64,000 bases of DNA, taken from Puccinia triticina (lineage: Eukaryota; Basidiomycota; Pucciniomycetes; Pucciniales; Pucciniaceae). Below the pieces are notes generated by a model. That model saw only the letters and a program-made list of their open reading frames with translations, ran no database searches and was not told the DNA's origin. Made by a program: the position numbers and the translations under genes. Where the stretch lies: positions 3,307,001-3,371,000 of the forward strand of contig NC_070575.1 of NCBI RefSeq assembly GCF_026914185.1. Direction: 5' to 3'. The number at the start of each line of letters is the position of its first letter. Within the stretch, counting starts at the first letter, position 1. This document shows positions 41,725-53,114 of this stretch, piece after piece.

Positions 41725-42036
41725 ATAAAAGGGGAGGCTGTGGCTGGCATGGATCGCCAGTCGACTCGCTGCGCTGCAATTCCAGCCAGGCAGTCGACTC
41801 AGGCCCCTCCGCTGCTGCACTTGCACAGTTTGAGGGGTCAAAGTTGATGACCCCCCTTTGCAATTGCCTTAAATGCGGCGCGCTGGGGGTCATCGACCCA
41901 ATACTTGCAGCCTCTCTAGAAGAGGTTGGGTATTGGGTGCGGATTTGATTTGATTTGATTTCTTTTTTTTGATGAATATGCAAGGGAAACCCTTGAACTT
42001 TGTTTTTGTGATTGGCTGTCTTTAATAAACTTAGAT
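41725..42036 (+). repeat. Repeat R1, copy 2
   Basis: TATAAAAGGGG near 41725, CCCCTCCGCTGCTGCACTTG, ATGCGGCGCGCTGGGGGTCA, then GGGAAACCCTTGAA and TTTAATAAACTTAGA with an AATAAA signal. The promoter-to-poly(A) layout suggests an LTR or a short transcribed repeat. The copy is uninterrupted and serves as empty site for the Helitron at 38071. Confidence 0.6.
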
Positions 42037-42074
42037 TTGTAAAATGTTGAATAAAAGGAAAATAACTATCATAT

Positions 42075-43262
42075 GGGGATATTGAATTTTACGAAGTTTT
42101 TATTACAGGGTACAATGCCCTGTAAAAAATTTCTTCGTAAAAGTACACATTAAGAGGGGGTATGTGTAATTTTACAATTTGTTGGCTAGATTCCCACCTT
42201 GTAAAATTATACCTGAAGTCTTCCATGTGGAATTTTGTTGTGACCGAGGTCACAGGTGTGTACTCGGCTGCGGCTCAGCCACCCGGAGGAGTGTACATCA
42301 GCCTCCTTCGGGCCCCCCGTTAGCAATCCATACGGTTTACCACATACATGCTCCCATAAATTTTACTTGGTGTTTTTTTTTACAAACTGCCACCTTGTAA
42401 AAAAGAACCTTGCAAAATTGCAGATTTGCAGCAAAAACCTGAATTTTACAAGGCAAATTTTGAGGAAGCAGTACACCATGGAAAATATACCTTGTAAAAA
42501 TCAATAACAATGGCAACCAGGTTTGAAATTACAAGGTGTTATGTAAATTTTACAAGGTGCTTTTGGTACACTGCACAAAATCTGCCTTGTAAAAATTAAT
42601 GAAAGTGGTTACCAAGCTCAAATTTACAAGTTGCTGTGGGAAATTTACAAGGCAGTTTTAACTTTTTTGTTTTTTGGAAAACCCACTACTACCAACTGCA
42701 CTTGGAAAATATGAACTTCTATTGGAATTATGAAATTTCTTGGAGTCATGAATCACCATATAACCCTTGTTCAAAGTTTTTGTCAGTGGATTAAATTCTC
42801 TTATTGCCTCTGCTCCTTCAATAATTTCAGCAGGAGTGCATATTGAACAAATGTGCAGTTGGGAGGAGTCAATTTTCCAAAGGAAAAAGGATTGAAACCA
42901 CCCTGCAAAATTTCCACAACACCTCCTAAATTTGAACCTGGTAGTCTTCATTATTGATTTTTGTAACATACATTTTGCATGGTGTAATGCTTCCTCAAAC
43001 TCTGCCTTGTGAAATTCAGTTTTTTGCTGCAAATATGCAATTTTGCAAGGTACTTTTATTACAAGGTGGCACTTTGTAAAAAAACACCAAGTAAATTCCA
43101 CATGGAAGACTTCAGGTATAATTTTACGGGGTTGCTTCTACATTATCTAGCCAACACATTGTAAAATTACACATACCCCCCCTTAATGTGTACTTTTACA
43201 AGGAAATTTTTTACAGGGCCTTGTACCTTGTGAAAAACACTTTGTAAAATTTACCCACCCCC
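42075..43262. mobile_element. Foldback element, 1188 bp, 8-bp target duplication
   Basis: The flanks are TATCATAT at 42067-42074 and 43263-43270. Arms of about 450 bp pair across the element: the left arm runs from GGGGATATTGAATTTTACG to about 42535, and the right arm is the inverse, ending GTAAAATTTACCCACCCCC. The words TTTACAAGG and CCTTGTAAAA recur. About 120 bp (42235-42360) in the left arm has no counterpart, probably a later insertion. No protein is encoded. Confidence 0.85.
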
Positions 43263-43600
43263 TATCATATCCCAGCAAACCACTGGGATTTGTGAGCACA
43301 GACCAACCTATTACTTAGTGCCAAAAACACAACCGTTTTGAGTATTGATCAAGGCTAGCAAGCCTGATCAAACATGAAAAAAGAAGGGTGCACGTACTCA
43401 TATCATGTTGTATCAGAGATGATGATTGTGCATGGACTTGTTGTTTTGTGATCCGCTCTGAGCCTAGGGAAATCCCCCTTTTTGAAGTTTTTGAGAAATA
43501 AAATCAGCACAAAGATGAAGAGGAGATGGTCCCAAATTGTATCAGAAGAAAGACACAATGTAGGCCTATCATGCATTAAATTTTTGAATTGCTAGCTAAT

Positions 43601-43769
43601 GGAGGACTTCCCGCCAACTTTGAATAAATCTGGAATTCCAGATTTCGCAGGGGAATCTGGAATCTGGAACTCTGGATCCCTTTGGGGAGCTTTGGGGACC
43701 GAGATTTCCCTGCAAAATCTGAAATCTGGCGGCTCAGATCTGGATTTCCAGATTGACGGGAAGTCCTCC
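43601..43769. mobile_element. MITE, 169 bp
   Basis: The TIRs are GGAGGACTTCCCG, flanked by AAT at 43598-43600 and 43770-43772. The interior is made of AATCTGGAAT and CCAGATT words. Confidence 0.85.
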
Positions 43770-43835
43770 AATCATCTATGTTAAGTTCTGGGCACTCAAA
43801 GTTGAGTACCACCAAAACTCAGAATATTGTCACGC

Positions 43836-43898
43836 AAGAATTCCTGATAGGGCGTAAGTCCCTCCGGCAAAGCCTCAGGCGGGGGAGGGATTTAGTTA
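43836..43898. repeat. Dispersed repeat, inverted copy of 33856-33912
   Basis: AATTCCTGATAGGGCGTAAG and TCCCTCCGGCAAAGCCTCAG match the inverse of the earlier copy, about 55 bases with few changes. Confidence 0.75.
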
Positions 43899-43899
43899 A

Positions 43900-45415
43900 G
43901 CTCGCACCTGTCTTGCACGGGACCAAATTAGCCCTCAAAAAGAGCACGACCCCAAACACCAACCCAGTGCAAAATCCAAGACAAAGCTTACTTTTTACAA
44001 CCAGGCAGATGAGGGTTAATACCAAAGCTTCCAACACTTTGGCCTGGTCATCATGGGTGTGTTAACAGGAGTTTCAACAAGGGTAAAAAACTGTGATACT
44101 GTCAACTGATTTTCCAATCAACATAAAAACCCAACTTGGAATGAGGAATTGTGGCGGATCAAGTTGTTACTGCGCCACCGGGTCACGGGTGTAGGGAGTA
44201 GCGGGGACCGTAACTTACGGCACCTGGATGATGCAAGTTACAGAAAAGAATTGTAACTGCCCATTGTTGGTTCTCCCCCATGCTCTTTTTTTTCTTTTTC
44301 TTTTTTTATGTTTATTTTTCTTTTTTTATTTAAAGTGTTATTGGTTTCACATATCACACTATGATCTACAAAAATTCTAGCTGACAGTTCTGTTTATGAC
44401 GCTTAGGGCAAAAAACCCGTCAAAATAAGGGTTTTGGGCCCTAGCACTATAACTGTGCTGATGTAAACACTGGTAATTTAAATTACCAAGCTTGTTACGT
44501 GGCAAATATGGCCACTACAAGGGTTTAAACTCTCTGTAACGGAGGAAGGATTAATTATGTAATTATTAATTACAGGGAATTAATTTGGCGTAAAAGTAGG
44601 TGGTAAGCGCTTAAAATGATTGGCTGCTTGACAGAGGCGGAGGTCTTACGGCAACTACTTATAAGGATAAATCTTTAAATATGCTAATAAGGGATTTTTG
44701 ATGATTTAAAGGGTTTAATCCAGTGGATTTTACGTGCTGGGGATAGTTTATAAGGAAAAGGGGCTACAATAGTAGCAGAGGAGAATATTCACGGCAAACT
44801 TACAGTTTATGGGTGGTGAATGGTCTGGGGGATCTTTTCCTGAGGGCCAAATAGGCCTCTATTTATAGAGGGGACTTCAGTGGGCGTAAAACACTAAGTC
44901 CTTTTCTCCCTATGGGAGTATCCAGGGGTGTAGCTGTGAAAAGGGCTTGGCTGTGGGCAATTTATTTGTATTGTAATAGACTAATTTCCCTGACTCTGTC
45001 ACATGACATGTTTATAACCAATTGTCATGTGAAAGAGCTTCAGTAGAAGTCTACATAATACTTTCACGGGGTATTTTTACACAAGTAATATTACTCATTA
45101 ATGTACAACAGTTTAATTTCATGTACTTTGTTTGTTTTACTAAATTTTTGTATGTAATACTATTTTTTGGGCGCTTTCTGGGGCCAATTCTTATTTATTC
45201 AATTAGTACATGAAGGAATAGGAATAAGGGGTTACTTTGAGTGGGTGACCCCCCTTAATTTATGATGAGGAATCTGATTCTGCAATAATAATTTAATAAT
45301 AATTATTATTTACCAAGTTATTGCAGTCTTTTGGATACTTGATGTATCTCTAAGGTTGACATTAGCTAACTTCCTTGTGATTAAAAAGCAAAATCTGGTT
45401 GATAATAGGGGGGTT
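43900..45415. other. Unassigned, LTR-like in parts
   Basis: No gene was recognised. Features include a CTATTTATAG box near 44870 and GGGCGCTTTCTGGGGCCAATTCTTA near 45170. The latter resembles GGGCGTATTCTGGCCCATTCTTA near 52245, so the two regions may be related repeat elements. Confidence 0.35.
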
Positions 45416-45417
45416 CA

Positions 45418-45608
45418 CAATAGGATAAAAATAAAACTTCAGAGTCAATTTTAAGGCCTTTATCAACAAATTTTTAAAAATCTGGCAAGATGTACTGGAC
45501 TGGGTGTCCCCTGAGAAACAGAGCAAGTTCTTCATTTTTTAAAAAATTGTTCATAAAGGCCTTAAAATTAGCTCTAAAGTTTTATTTTTATCCTATTGTG
45601 AACCCCCC
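45418..45608. mobile_element. Stowaway-like MITE, 191 bp, TA target
   Basis: The ends are GGGGGGTTCACAATAGGATA and continue inverted for about 70 bases with few mismatches. They are flanked by TA at 45416-45417 and 45609-45610. TA targets indicate a Tc1/mariner-type mobiliser. Confidence 0.85.
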
Positions 45609-45839
45609 TAATGTCTAAAATTTGGATGAAAATATGTAAAAGAGAAAATTTCACAACCAAATCTTCTCTAAAATATGTTTGAACTTGGTCACTATAAAGC
45701 AAGAGAGAAAGAAAGAAAAAAAAAAAAAAAGATGAAAAAGAAACATAACCAAATTGCATGTGAGAAGAAATGGATAAAGCAGATTTGAAAGTGTTTCAAA
45801 GTTTGCTGGATTCACTACTTTTAATAGGACAATTGATAC

Positions 45840-46211
45840 TAAATGGGGAATGTTTGTATTAAATGTTGTCCAAATGATGTCACACACATTCCAACTTGAA
45901 ATGTGTGTGACATCATTTGGATTGAAATTGACCGGGCAAGAATGTATTAGAACCAGGTAAGTTATTGGATAAGTGATAAAATCAGGGTTGGCAAGGTGTG
46001 TCCAGTTGTGTTTGTGTTCCAAAAGCCAATTGGCAATCATTTGGTTTTGAGTGTGGAATTTGATATCCCCGCTTGGAAAGACAGATGCAGCTTGAACAGT
46101 TACCATTGTGTTTCCCATTCTGGCATTAATCAACACAAGGGCCTTGTTGGCCAGGGTGACAATTTCCACCAGGGCAGCTTTGGGGGCACTCCCCAGAGAG
46201 TGCCTCACCAT
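45840..46211 (-). pseudogene. Tad-like LINE ORF1 fragment
   Basis: The minus strand reads RHSLGSAPKAALVEIVTLAN, KALVLINARMGNTMVTVQAA, SVFPSGDIKFHTQNQMIANW and LLEHKHNWTHLANPDF. This resembles the C-terminal half of ORF1 proteins of fungal Tad-clade LINEs, which bind RNA. No endonuclease or RT follows, so it is a short fragment. A related end (LWHSLGSAPKASLVF) lies at about 54895-54940 on the plus strand. Confidence 0.6.
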
Positions 46212-46289
46212 GAATTATTTTCACAACTTGGCACAATATCTACTACAACATATCCAAGTTTATTAAAGACACAGTTTTTCCACAACTGA

Positions 46290-46900
46290 GAAAAAAAAGA
46301 TCAAGGGTTCCCCCTGTAAATACATAAAAACAGGAAAAAAAACATCAAGGGTTTCCCCATATTATAAAACACAAAAAAAATTACAAGGTTTAATCTACAT
46401 ACAACAGAACTGGAAAAAAATGAAATCTCAAATGCGCCCAAACAAAACCAAAGGTGTTGTGAACAGCAATGGCTGTTGCGTCTGGGCCAACCTCCAGCCC
46501 GTGTCAAGCGCACGGGTCAAAAAGGAAGGGCGTTGAAGGCCCCCATCCCGCAGCGAAGGCTGCAGAACCCGGGGGGGCCCACTCTTCAGCCCCTCAAACT
46601 GTGCAAGTGCAACAGCGGAGGGGGTTGAGGACGAACCGCACGCTGGAAGTACAGCGGCAGAGGACGCCCTGCGGATCAATTCAACCCAAGAAGAGCTCCT
46701 TTTATATGTGATCCACCAGCAAGGTTGCCGCCTTGCCCTTGACAATAACGCCACCGCCACACCACTGATGTATGTATGTTTAACCCGCGCGGCACTGACT
46801 TCATGTGTATTTATGTATTTATGTATGTAACCTAGCTGCATTGACCCTGGGCCATTTGGCTTGCTCGCCTCACTAACCTCACCCAATTCCCAATCAGCAG
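46290..46900 (-). repeat. Repeat R1, copy 3
   Basis: On the minus strand it has ATGAAGTCAGTGCCGCGCGG, ATATAAAAGGAGC near 46700, CCGCTGTACTTCCAGCGTGC, CCCCCTCCGCTGTTGCACTT and two GGGGAAACCCTTGA-like words at 46300-46360. It reads across the point where the solo LTR entered copy 1. A 152-codon minus frame inside (46428-46886) is unlikely to be a gene. Confidence 0.65.
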
Positions 46901-46938
46901 ATCACTACCGGCCCAACATAAGCACTAATCAGTCCGCG

Positions 46939-48202
46939 ATGGGGCAACTGTCTCTCAACTACTACGCCTCCAAGCCATGTAAGGCGTTGACCTGAGGATC
47001 TTTGGGCAAGCGCAGCTCCGGACCAGGCCAGGGGAACAATCTGGTAGCCCACGCCAGCTCACTGCGGCCCGCTCGCCTGATCTTTGCAAGAATCATCCAA
47101 TACTGACCATCTTCACGCGCAGGGGAGAGCGGATGAAGACAAGCCAACCGAAATGAAGGACGAGCGAAATCAAGGACAACCTGGCCTTCTGGTCCTCCAG
47201 GTCCGTCGCCTGGACCTCCAGACTCCCGCCACCACCTTTGTCAAACTCATTGCCAAAGCCGACATCCTCGCCCTCCCGCCCATCGTCTCCATCGACTTCG
47301 TCCAGCGCTTCTTTGCCTACCATGTCGCCGCTGCCCTCGTCCTCCTCTTCCAGCACAACATGCATCCCCTCCCCGACCCACTTCTTGCTAGAACTCGCAG
47401 GCTCAAGCTCCGCTGGGACACGCCCTGGGAGACCTTGCAAGCTATGTACCTTCCTCAAAGCTGTCAGTAACCAATGCTTGTAACAAGAAAACTAATTCCT
47501 CACCCTTCTCTCAATCACCATTGAGTCCCATTGGCTGACCCTCTTTGGCCAGCCAATTTCATCACAGGCTCGGTTTGGTTAGTTGACCCTAGAGGAGGAG
47601 ACATTGTCGACAATGGGGGATGGCAAATGGAGCTCGGACCATGCGCCGATGCTACTGCAAGCCCTGACCGCCAAGCATGACGGCGCAGCAGCAGCCTCCT
47701 TCTCCTTGTTGGAGGGCGATGGGGAGGAGAAAAAGATCTTCAACAAGATTGCCAAGATCTTCATCCGCCCTCGCAGCTCCACCCGGCTCCTTGCTGTCCT
47801 ACTCGGCCTTCTATCCTAGACCACCGGGCGCTGATCCTGGGCCTGTGCGAGCTGTTTCAGAGCGTGTTCAAGGGCTTGTATGCGCTCAAATGACTAGCCA
47901 AGAGCTGATCACAAATTCTGTTTCAGGCCGACCCCTCCGCATGGTCCCACGCCCACGCCCATCCAAATGACGAGATTCTGGAGAAAAAGGAGAGGGCTGA
48001 GAAGCTTGCTCATGATTCCCTTTGATGGCTCCAGCGTAGGCTGATGCTCATTGTTGATGCGCATAAGCTCTGGCTCAGCAACAACCTCACTCTCCATCCA
48101 TCTGGGGAAGATGAAGAAGATGGATACTCAGAAGAATACCACAAGAAGCTAACAGTCACCTGCATTTGTCCCCCATTCCCACAAGTTTTCCTTCCCGAAT
48201 AG
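46939..48202 (+). pseudogene. Decaying spliced gene, unknown function
   Basis: Strong third-position G/C bias marks coding pieces in changing frames. MGQLSLNYYASKP at 46939 ends in a GTAAGG donor. LDLQTPATTFVKLIAKADIL through ALPPIVSIDFVQRFFAYHVA runs to about 47470. Then comes MGDGKWSSDHAPMLLQALTA to KKIFNKIAKIFIRPRSSTRL (from about 47613), followed by a frameshift near 47815 to LDHRALILGLCELFQSVFKG. A clean intron (GTATGC at 47878 to TTTCAG at 47926) leads to ADPSAWSHAHAHPNDEILEK. A TGA follows DSL, then WLQRRLMLIVDAHKLWLSNN to a TAG at 48200. The bias and real intron suggest a host gene in decay rather than a transposon. No family recognised. Confidence 0.5.
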
Positions 48203-49186
48203 GAAGAAGACGCAAAGCCAAATGTTGAGCCCGACAACAACAGGAAAATAAGGGGCGCCCCAAGCCCCGCGAACAGCACGTGGGCATGGCTGTGCCCACC
48301 ACCCAACAGACGCTCCTGCTACATCGCAAGAAACGGCCCGCCAGACTCTCCCTGCCCTCCACGCTTCGCCGCCACTCTAAGTCTCTCGCCCCCAATCCCC
48401 TACTGGTTCTGGTAGGGTTTTGCGGAAGCCGTTGACGATCTGCAAGGATGCCTTTTCTTTGGTTTTTTCACTGTTTCCCCATGTGTTTTTATCTGACTTG
48501 CAATTCTAAGATGAACTCTTCGCATTGAACCCTGGAGAAGACCCTCTTATGATTTGATAGGTGAAAAAGAAAACATCAAGAATAAGTTTACTAAAGACAA
48601 AATTATCCCCTTAGAGATAGGTCAATTTGATTTAATTGATAATCCGGTCAAACATCAACTAATTATTGTAAAGTTTGGGTAAACTAAGATCAAACTGAAA
48701 TACTTGAGGGAGCATAATTACTTGGAATTTTGAGCTAAATAAGAAGAGTGTCACTGCAAATTAGACATTGATTAAAATCCAAAGGGTGGACATATTCTGA
48801 AGAGAAACACCTTAATCGTCTCTATGTTTGTACATTTGTATTGGGAAACCCCTTTGTGGCTTTTGAAAAGGGAAAACCCATGATGATTTTTGTCAGATTT
48901 TGATACTTTTGTAGGGGCCGGGGGATCCTAGAAATTTATTCTATGATTTACAGGATTTTAATCTACTTATTTGGAAGTCATGCTGTGTTTTGGAGCAGTT
49001 GGGGAAATCAAGCAATGCACTACATGACTTCTCCAATTTCCCATAAATTGATTTGACTGATGGCACATTAGAAATTTTGTAAAGGGGGGGGGGGGGGGGG
49101 GGTGAAGGGATAAATCTTCCATGTTGCAAATGTTTTGAGGGATAGGACCAGGACAAGTCATGACTCATCTGGTCCTAGAATGTGCA
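48203..49186. other. No gene; partial R1-like tail and a G tract
   Basis: A GGGAAACCC / TTTTAATCTACTTA stretch at 48840-48970 resembles the 3' part of R1. A run of 19 G lies at 49084-49102. Nothing coding was recognised. Confidence 0.4.
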
Positions 49187-49211
49187 GCGGCGCAGCCGCC
49201 TTGGCCTCTAG
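49187..49211 (+). mobile_element. Helitron-like 3' terminus, third copy
   Basis: The hairpin GCGGCGCAGCCGC (49187-49199) is followed by CTTGGCCTCTAG and host T at 49212. Here the element body lies to the left. Confidence 0.7.
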
Positions 49212-49794
49212 TGTATAATCAAACATGAAATGATATGTAACTATACATAAAGTATCCAAAACTTGGCTGGAAGTCATCTGCAACTCCATTGGGAATAAAC
49301 TGGAACAAAACAGTACAACATCTATGTAACCACTTTATAACTCAAGTGGAACAATGCATCCATTAGGGTGGTGTAGCACAGTTCCACTAAAAATCAGTGT
49401 AGTGTAGCAGAATTGATCTAATTTTGTGCTAACCCTAGGCAGGCAGGCCAATAAAAATTGCCCACAATCATGCACTACAGCACTTTTTAGAGTCATTTTG
49501 GCCTTTTTTGCCACCAAAAGTGCTGTAGCATAGCAGGGGTAGTAGCCGCTAACACTACAGAAAAAAAGGGCAACAGTTGGTGCAGATCTGCCAACACCAA
49601 GTAGCCCTGTAGTGTAGTGTAGCTTAGAGAACATTGTTGGTAGGAAGTTTAAGCAAGTTTCATTTTAATGGCAGACACTCATCACAATATCATATACAAG
49701 TCCAGTGTAATTCTGACTAAATTTTGATTACCTGCTACTACCCAGAGCACTAAAGAAGTGGTTCAAAGATTTTTTTCCTCCGGAGCTGCAGAGG
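49212..49794. other. No gene; GTAGTGTAGC-rich stretch
   Basis: CAGTGTAGTGTAGCAG near 49398 and CTGTAGTGTAGTGTAGC near 49607 recall the word-rich TIR elements elsewhere, but no matching termini were found. Confidence 0.35.
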
Positions 49795-50260
49795 AAAAAT
49801 GGGTGACAACTTCTGGACATGGTGGGTAGGTATGGTACGGTTATTGGTAACATGCTAATATTGTAACATTTTTTTTGTTTCTTAGTTTTACCATTAGCGG
49901 TAACAAAAGTGCATTAAAATATTGCAACTTGAAGAAACTCATTATTTGACGTCCATTACAATATCTGCCCGTAAAGAGGGGAAAATATTCTAAAGTTCCT
50001 TAGTAAGAGGCGGCAATTTGCCCCTCTTTATCTTGTTATCCAGCAGTTAATGTTTTACATTACTAGCAATGTGAGTAACACATTAGATATTCTGGCCTGT
50101 TACAATACGGCCCCAGGATTTGAACCAGTTTTTACTGATACCAATAACGCCTGAGTGTAGTAACGGCAAGTGTTACACCACGCAGATAACAGCTGTTATC
50201 ATAGTGTATTAACTTAAACTACCCATTTTTGCTGCTGGGTTTTGCTTTTCTTACCTCAAT
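49795..50260. repeat. Dispersed ~450-bp repeat with B-box motif, copy 1
   Basis: Shares with 52860-54240 the order GGTAGGTA, TAACATnCnAATATTGTAAC, ACAATATCTG, a middle part, then AATACCAATAnC and AGTAACGGCAAGTGTTACAC. On the minus strand GGTTCAAATCC (near 50125) looks like a pol III B box, so a SINE is possible. Only two copies are visible here. Confidence 0.55.
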
Positions 50261-50296
50261 TAATCCTGGTGTGTTGCTGTGGTGTCCTAGCCCTCC

Positions 50297-51110
50297 AGTT
50301 GTCACCCTATCGTACGCGCGAACAATAGGGTGACATTGGCGAAATGCAAAACAGATTCATACGCATATGCATCTGGAATTTTCAAAAACATAAACAACAA
50401 CACAACTGAGCGGCTGATTTGTGTAACGCTGTTGGTTCCTCTATACAAAATCTGGCAAATAAAAGCCAGTCTTGACTTCAACCAGTTTTCTGCCCCTTTT
50501 ACATGACATTCTAGCTATTTTCTGAGGTAAATTCAAGGAAACTCCCATCACATTAAAGGAATAATTTCCTTCCAGTTGTCATCCCATTGTACGCGCGTAC
50601 AATAGGGTGACATTGGCGAAATGTAAAACAGGTCCATGTGCATATGCATGTGGACATTGCAAAAGCAAAATCTAAGAAGCTGATATATGTGAAGCATTTG
50701 TAAACTCTGGATGAACTCTGGCAAAGTAAAGGCAATCTTGACTTCAACTAGTTTTCTGCCTCTTTTACATAATATTCTAGCCATTTTTTGAATGGAATTC
50801 CAGGAAAATCCAATCAATCTGAGGGAACTATTGTACTCCATTTGTCACCCCATTGTACGCGCGTACAAAAGGGCGACATTGGCGAAATGTAAAACAGTTC
50901 CATGTCCATATGCATCTGGAAATTGCAAAAACAAAAACAAAAACACAACTGAGCGGCTGATCTACATGAAGGGGTTGTGACCTCAGATGAACTGTGGAAC
51001 AGCAAAGCCAGTCTTGAATTCAACTGTTCTTCCACCCCTTTTACATACTATTCTAGCCATTTTTTGATGAATTTCTAGGAAACTCCTATCACTTTGAGGG
51101 AATCATTTAT
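50297..51110. repeat. Three ~275-bp tandem repeats with TACGCGCGTA palindrome
   Basis: Units start near 50297, 50574 and 50843. Each has GTCAnCCnATnGTACGCGCG, GGTGACATTGGCGAAATG, a CATATGCAT word, GCCAGTCTTGACTTCAA and TTCTAGCnATTTTnTGA. Units differ at roughly one base in six, so the array is old. Units 2 and 3 carry the perfect 16-base palindrome TTGTACGCGCGTACAA. Confidence 0.85.
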
Positions 51111-52599
51111 ATAAACTACTTTTGATAAAGTACGTGAAGAATTTGTCAGCCTACGTGATGCCAAGGATATTATCCTTCTAGCTACACGTGGTGCAAAGCA
51201 AAAGATTAGAGTTATAAAACTCTAAAACAAGGTTACAAGGGTTAATTCCAACGTAATTGTTGGGAATTATGGCGTAAAATAGGGCAATTTGGGCCAATTT
51301 AAAAGTAATAAAATTGATGTAATTAATTTTAAGAGGGGCCTGATAAATCAGGGGTGTTTAATCCCTCTAGAATGAAGAACTGGGGCCTGTAAACAGGGGT
51401 GTTTCAAATCCCAGAAAGAAATGGCGGAGAACCTCAAGAGAAGGGGCTTAAACTTACTAGTATAAGACCCTAGGGGCACTTGAGGTTCTTCAGGCGTGAA
51501 GTTGGGCAGTTGGAGGCGCTCAGAGGAGGTAATTTTGAGGGCAGGGTGGTTACTGGACAGCTTCAGGGCGGAAATTGGGGCTAAAAATCACGAAAGTAGG
51601 TATTTTACCTGGCAAATCACAGGCTAATGAGGCTGTTGAAGGCGGGTAAAATTCTAATGGGTCATGTGAAGCTGGGGAATTTCCTTTTGGGCGGAGAAAG
51701 GGCCCTTTTTATAGCCTAGGCAGGCCTCCAGGGGCGCCCAGGGGACATGGGGACACTTGTGGGCGCATTCTGAGGCAATTTGGTTGCGCTAGAAGGCGGT
51801 GTGGGTCGTGGAACCTTGGGGCTTGGATACAAGGGTTGCCAAGGACCATTCACAGAGGTTCTGCGTGATTTTACACATGCCTTACACGTCATGGGGGCTG
51901 GTTTGGGGGTTCTGTGACGCTCATTTCCGTGGAAATGTGCCACAGAAGGTACTAGAACTGGCTTCTGTGCACTTGTACACGTGCAAGCAGTGCTTCATAC
52001 ATTTTCTGGAGGCGCTTATTAAGTGCTCCAGTTCATTTGACCCCTTCTACATATTTACTACAGTTGTAATCTACGTGAAGTGAGGCTTGGGAGAAGCTGG
52101 GGCGCTTTCTAGTGTCTCCTGAGCATGCTACAAGAGTTCTTTTCAGTCTAGAATGTTTTTAAATTGAATGACGTGGTAATTACATCTTCTTTGGTGATTA
52201 ATTACATGTGTACAAGACCTATAACACATGTAATATTGCTATTGGGGCGTATTCTGGCCCATTCTTACTTACTGGTAGCCTGAGCGCTTTGGTTGCGGGC
52301 TAGTTTATGCATTATGCATATATGTACACCATGCACGTGGGCTTGAGCTCTAGGTAACAGAGCACGCGGGCTTGGGTGCGCCACGCAACAAATAAAGCCA
52401 TCTTTTAAACTATACACAACACCTCAGTTACGTCACTAAAACTGGGTGTAAACATATGTAATTATATATATATGCATACAAGTGCATTCACGCGGGGCAT
52501 GATGCACTTGCTTAAACTTTGAAGTTAGTTTACACAAGGAAGGGATAATAATTAAGGGTACGTGTAAGTGAGGTACCCTAGGTTATTTTACCCGCAGAA
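51111..52599. other. Unassigned, possibly an old LTR
   Basis: There is no gene. On the minus strand CTATAAAAAGGGCCC near 51705 is TATA-like. GGGGCGTATTCTGGCCCATTC near 52243 recalls a block near 45170. ACCCGCAGAATCAGAAT near 52596 recalls ACCTGCAGAATCTAATT near 10567. No termini were found. Confidence 0.3.
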
Positions 52600-52859
52600 T
52601 CAGAATATTCTATAATATTTTACTTATTGATTACACAAAGCTAAGTAATCAATTATTTACATATGTATTTAATGTTTTTGCGTAGTTTTACATATGTAAG
52701 AGTAATAATGTCTCTTTCATATGTAAAACTACTTTTTATATTTTCATTTGTATCTTGTTACGGTGGCTCTGCCATAGTAGCCAGCTGACAGAATTCATTT
52801 CACCCACATGTTTTGGATTGATGTCAAATCTCGAATTTCAAAATATAACAATGGGGCCA

Positions 52860-53114
52860 AAGAAGCTGTCATGTCACATGCAATGGCCGGTAGGTACAGT
52901 ATGGATATCAGTAACATACCAATATTGTAACAATTTTTTTGCTTTTTACCACTACCACTAACATAACAGAAGTGTGCTACAATGTCACACCTCAGGTAGC
53001 TTTATGTTTTTACATTATTTACAATATCTGGCGGCGCAGAGGGGCAGATATTGGAAAATTTATTGGAAAGAGGAGGCCATTGAACCCTCTGTATTGTGTT
53101 ACTCAGTGGTTAAG
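52860..53114. repeat. Dispersed repeat copy 2, left part
   Basis: The matching partner of 49795-50060, cut by a solo LTR after TTAAG at 53110-53114. It continues at 54069. Confidence 0.55.

Noticed and set aside
43900..45415. Full-length LTR element
   Set aside because: TATA-like boxes and a block shared with 52245 exist, but no paired termini, target duplication or coding region could be found.
46428..46886. 152-codon minus-strand frame
   Set aside because: It lies within R1 repeat copy 3; the matching parts of the other copies are not open in the same way.
47093..47458. 121-codon minus-strand frame rich in Glu/Gly/Asp
   Set aside because: It is the complement of a GC3-biased plus-strand coding piece and has no domain.
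50080..50180. tRNA gene on the minus strand
   Set aside because: There is a good B box but no tRNA folding, and the block is part of a dispersed repeat also present at 54120.
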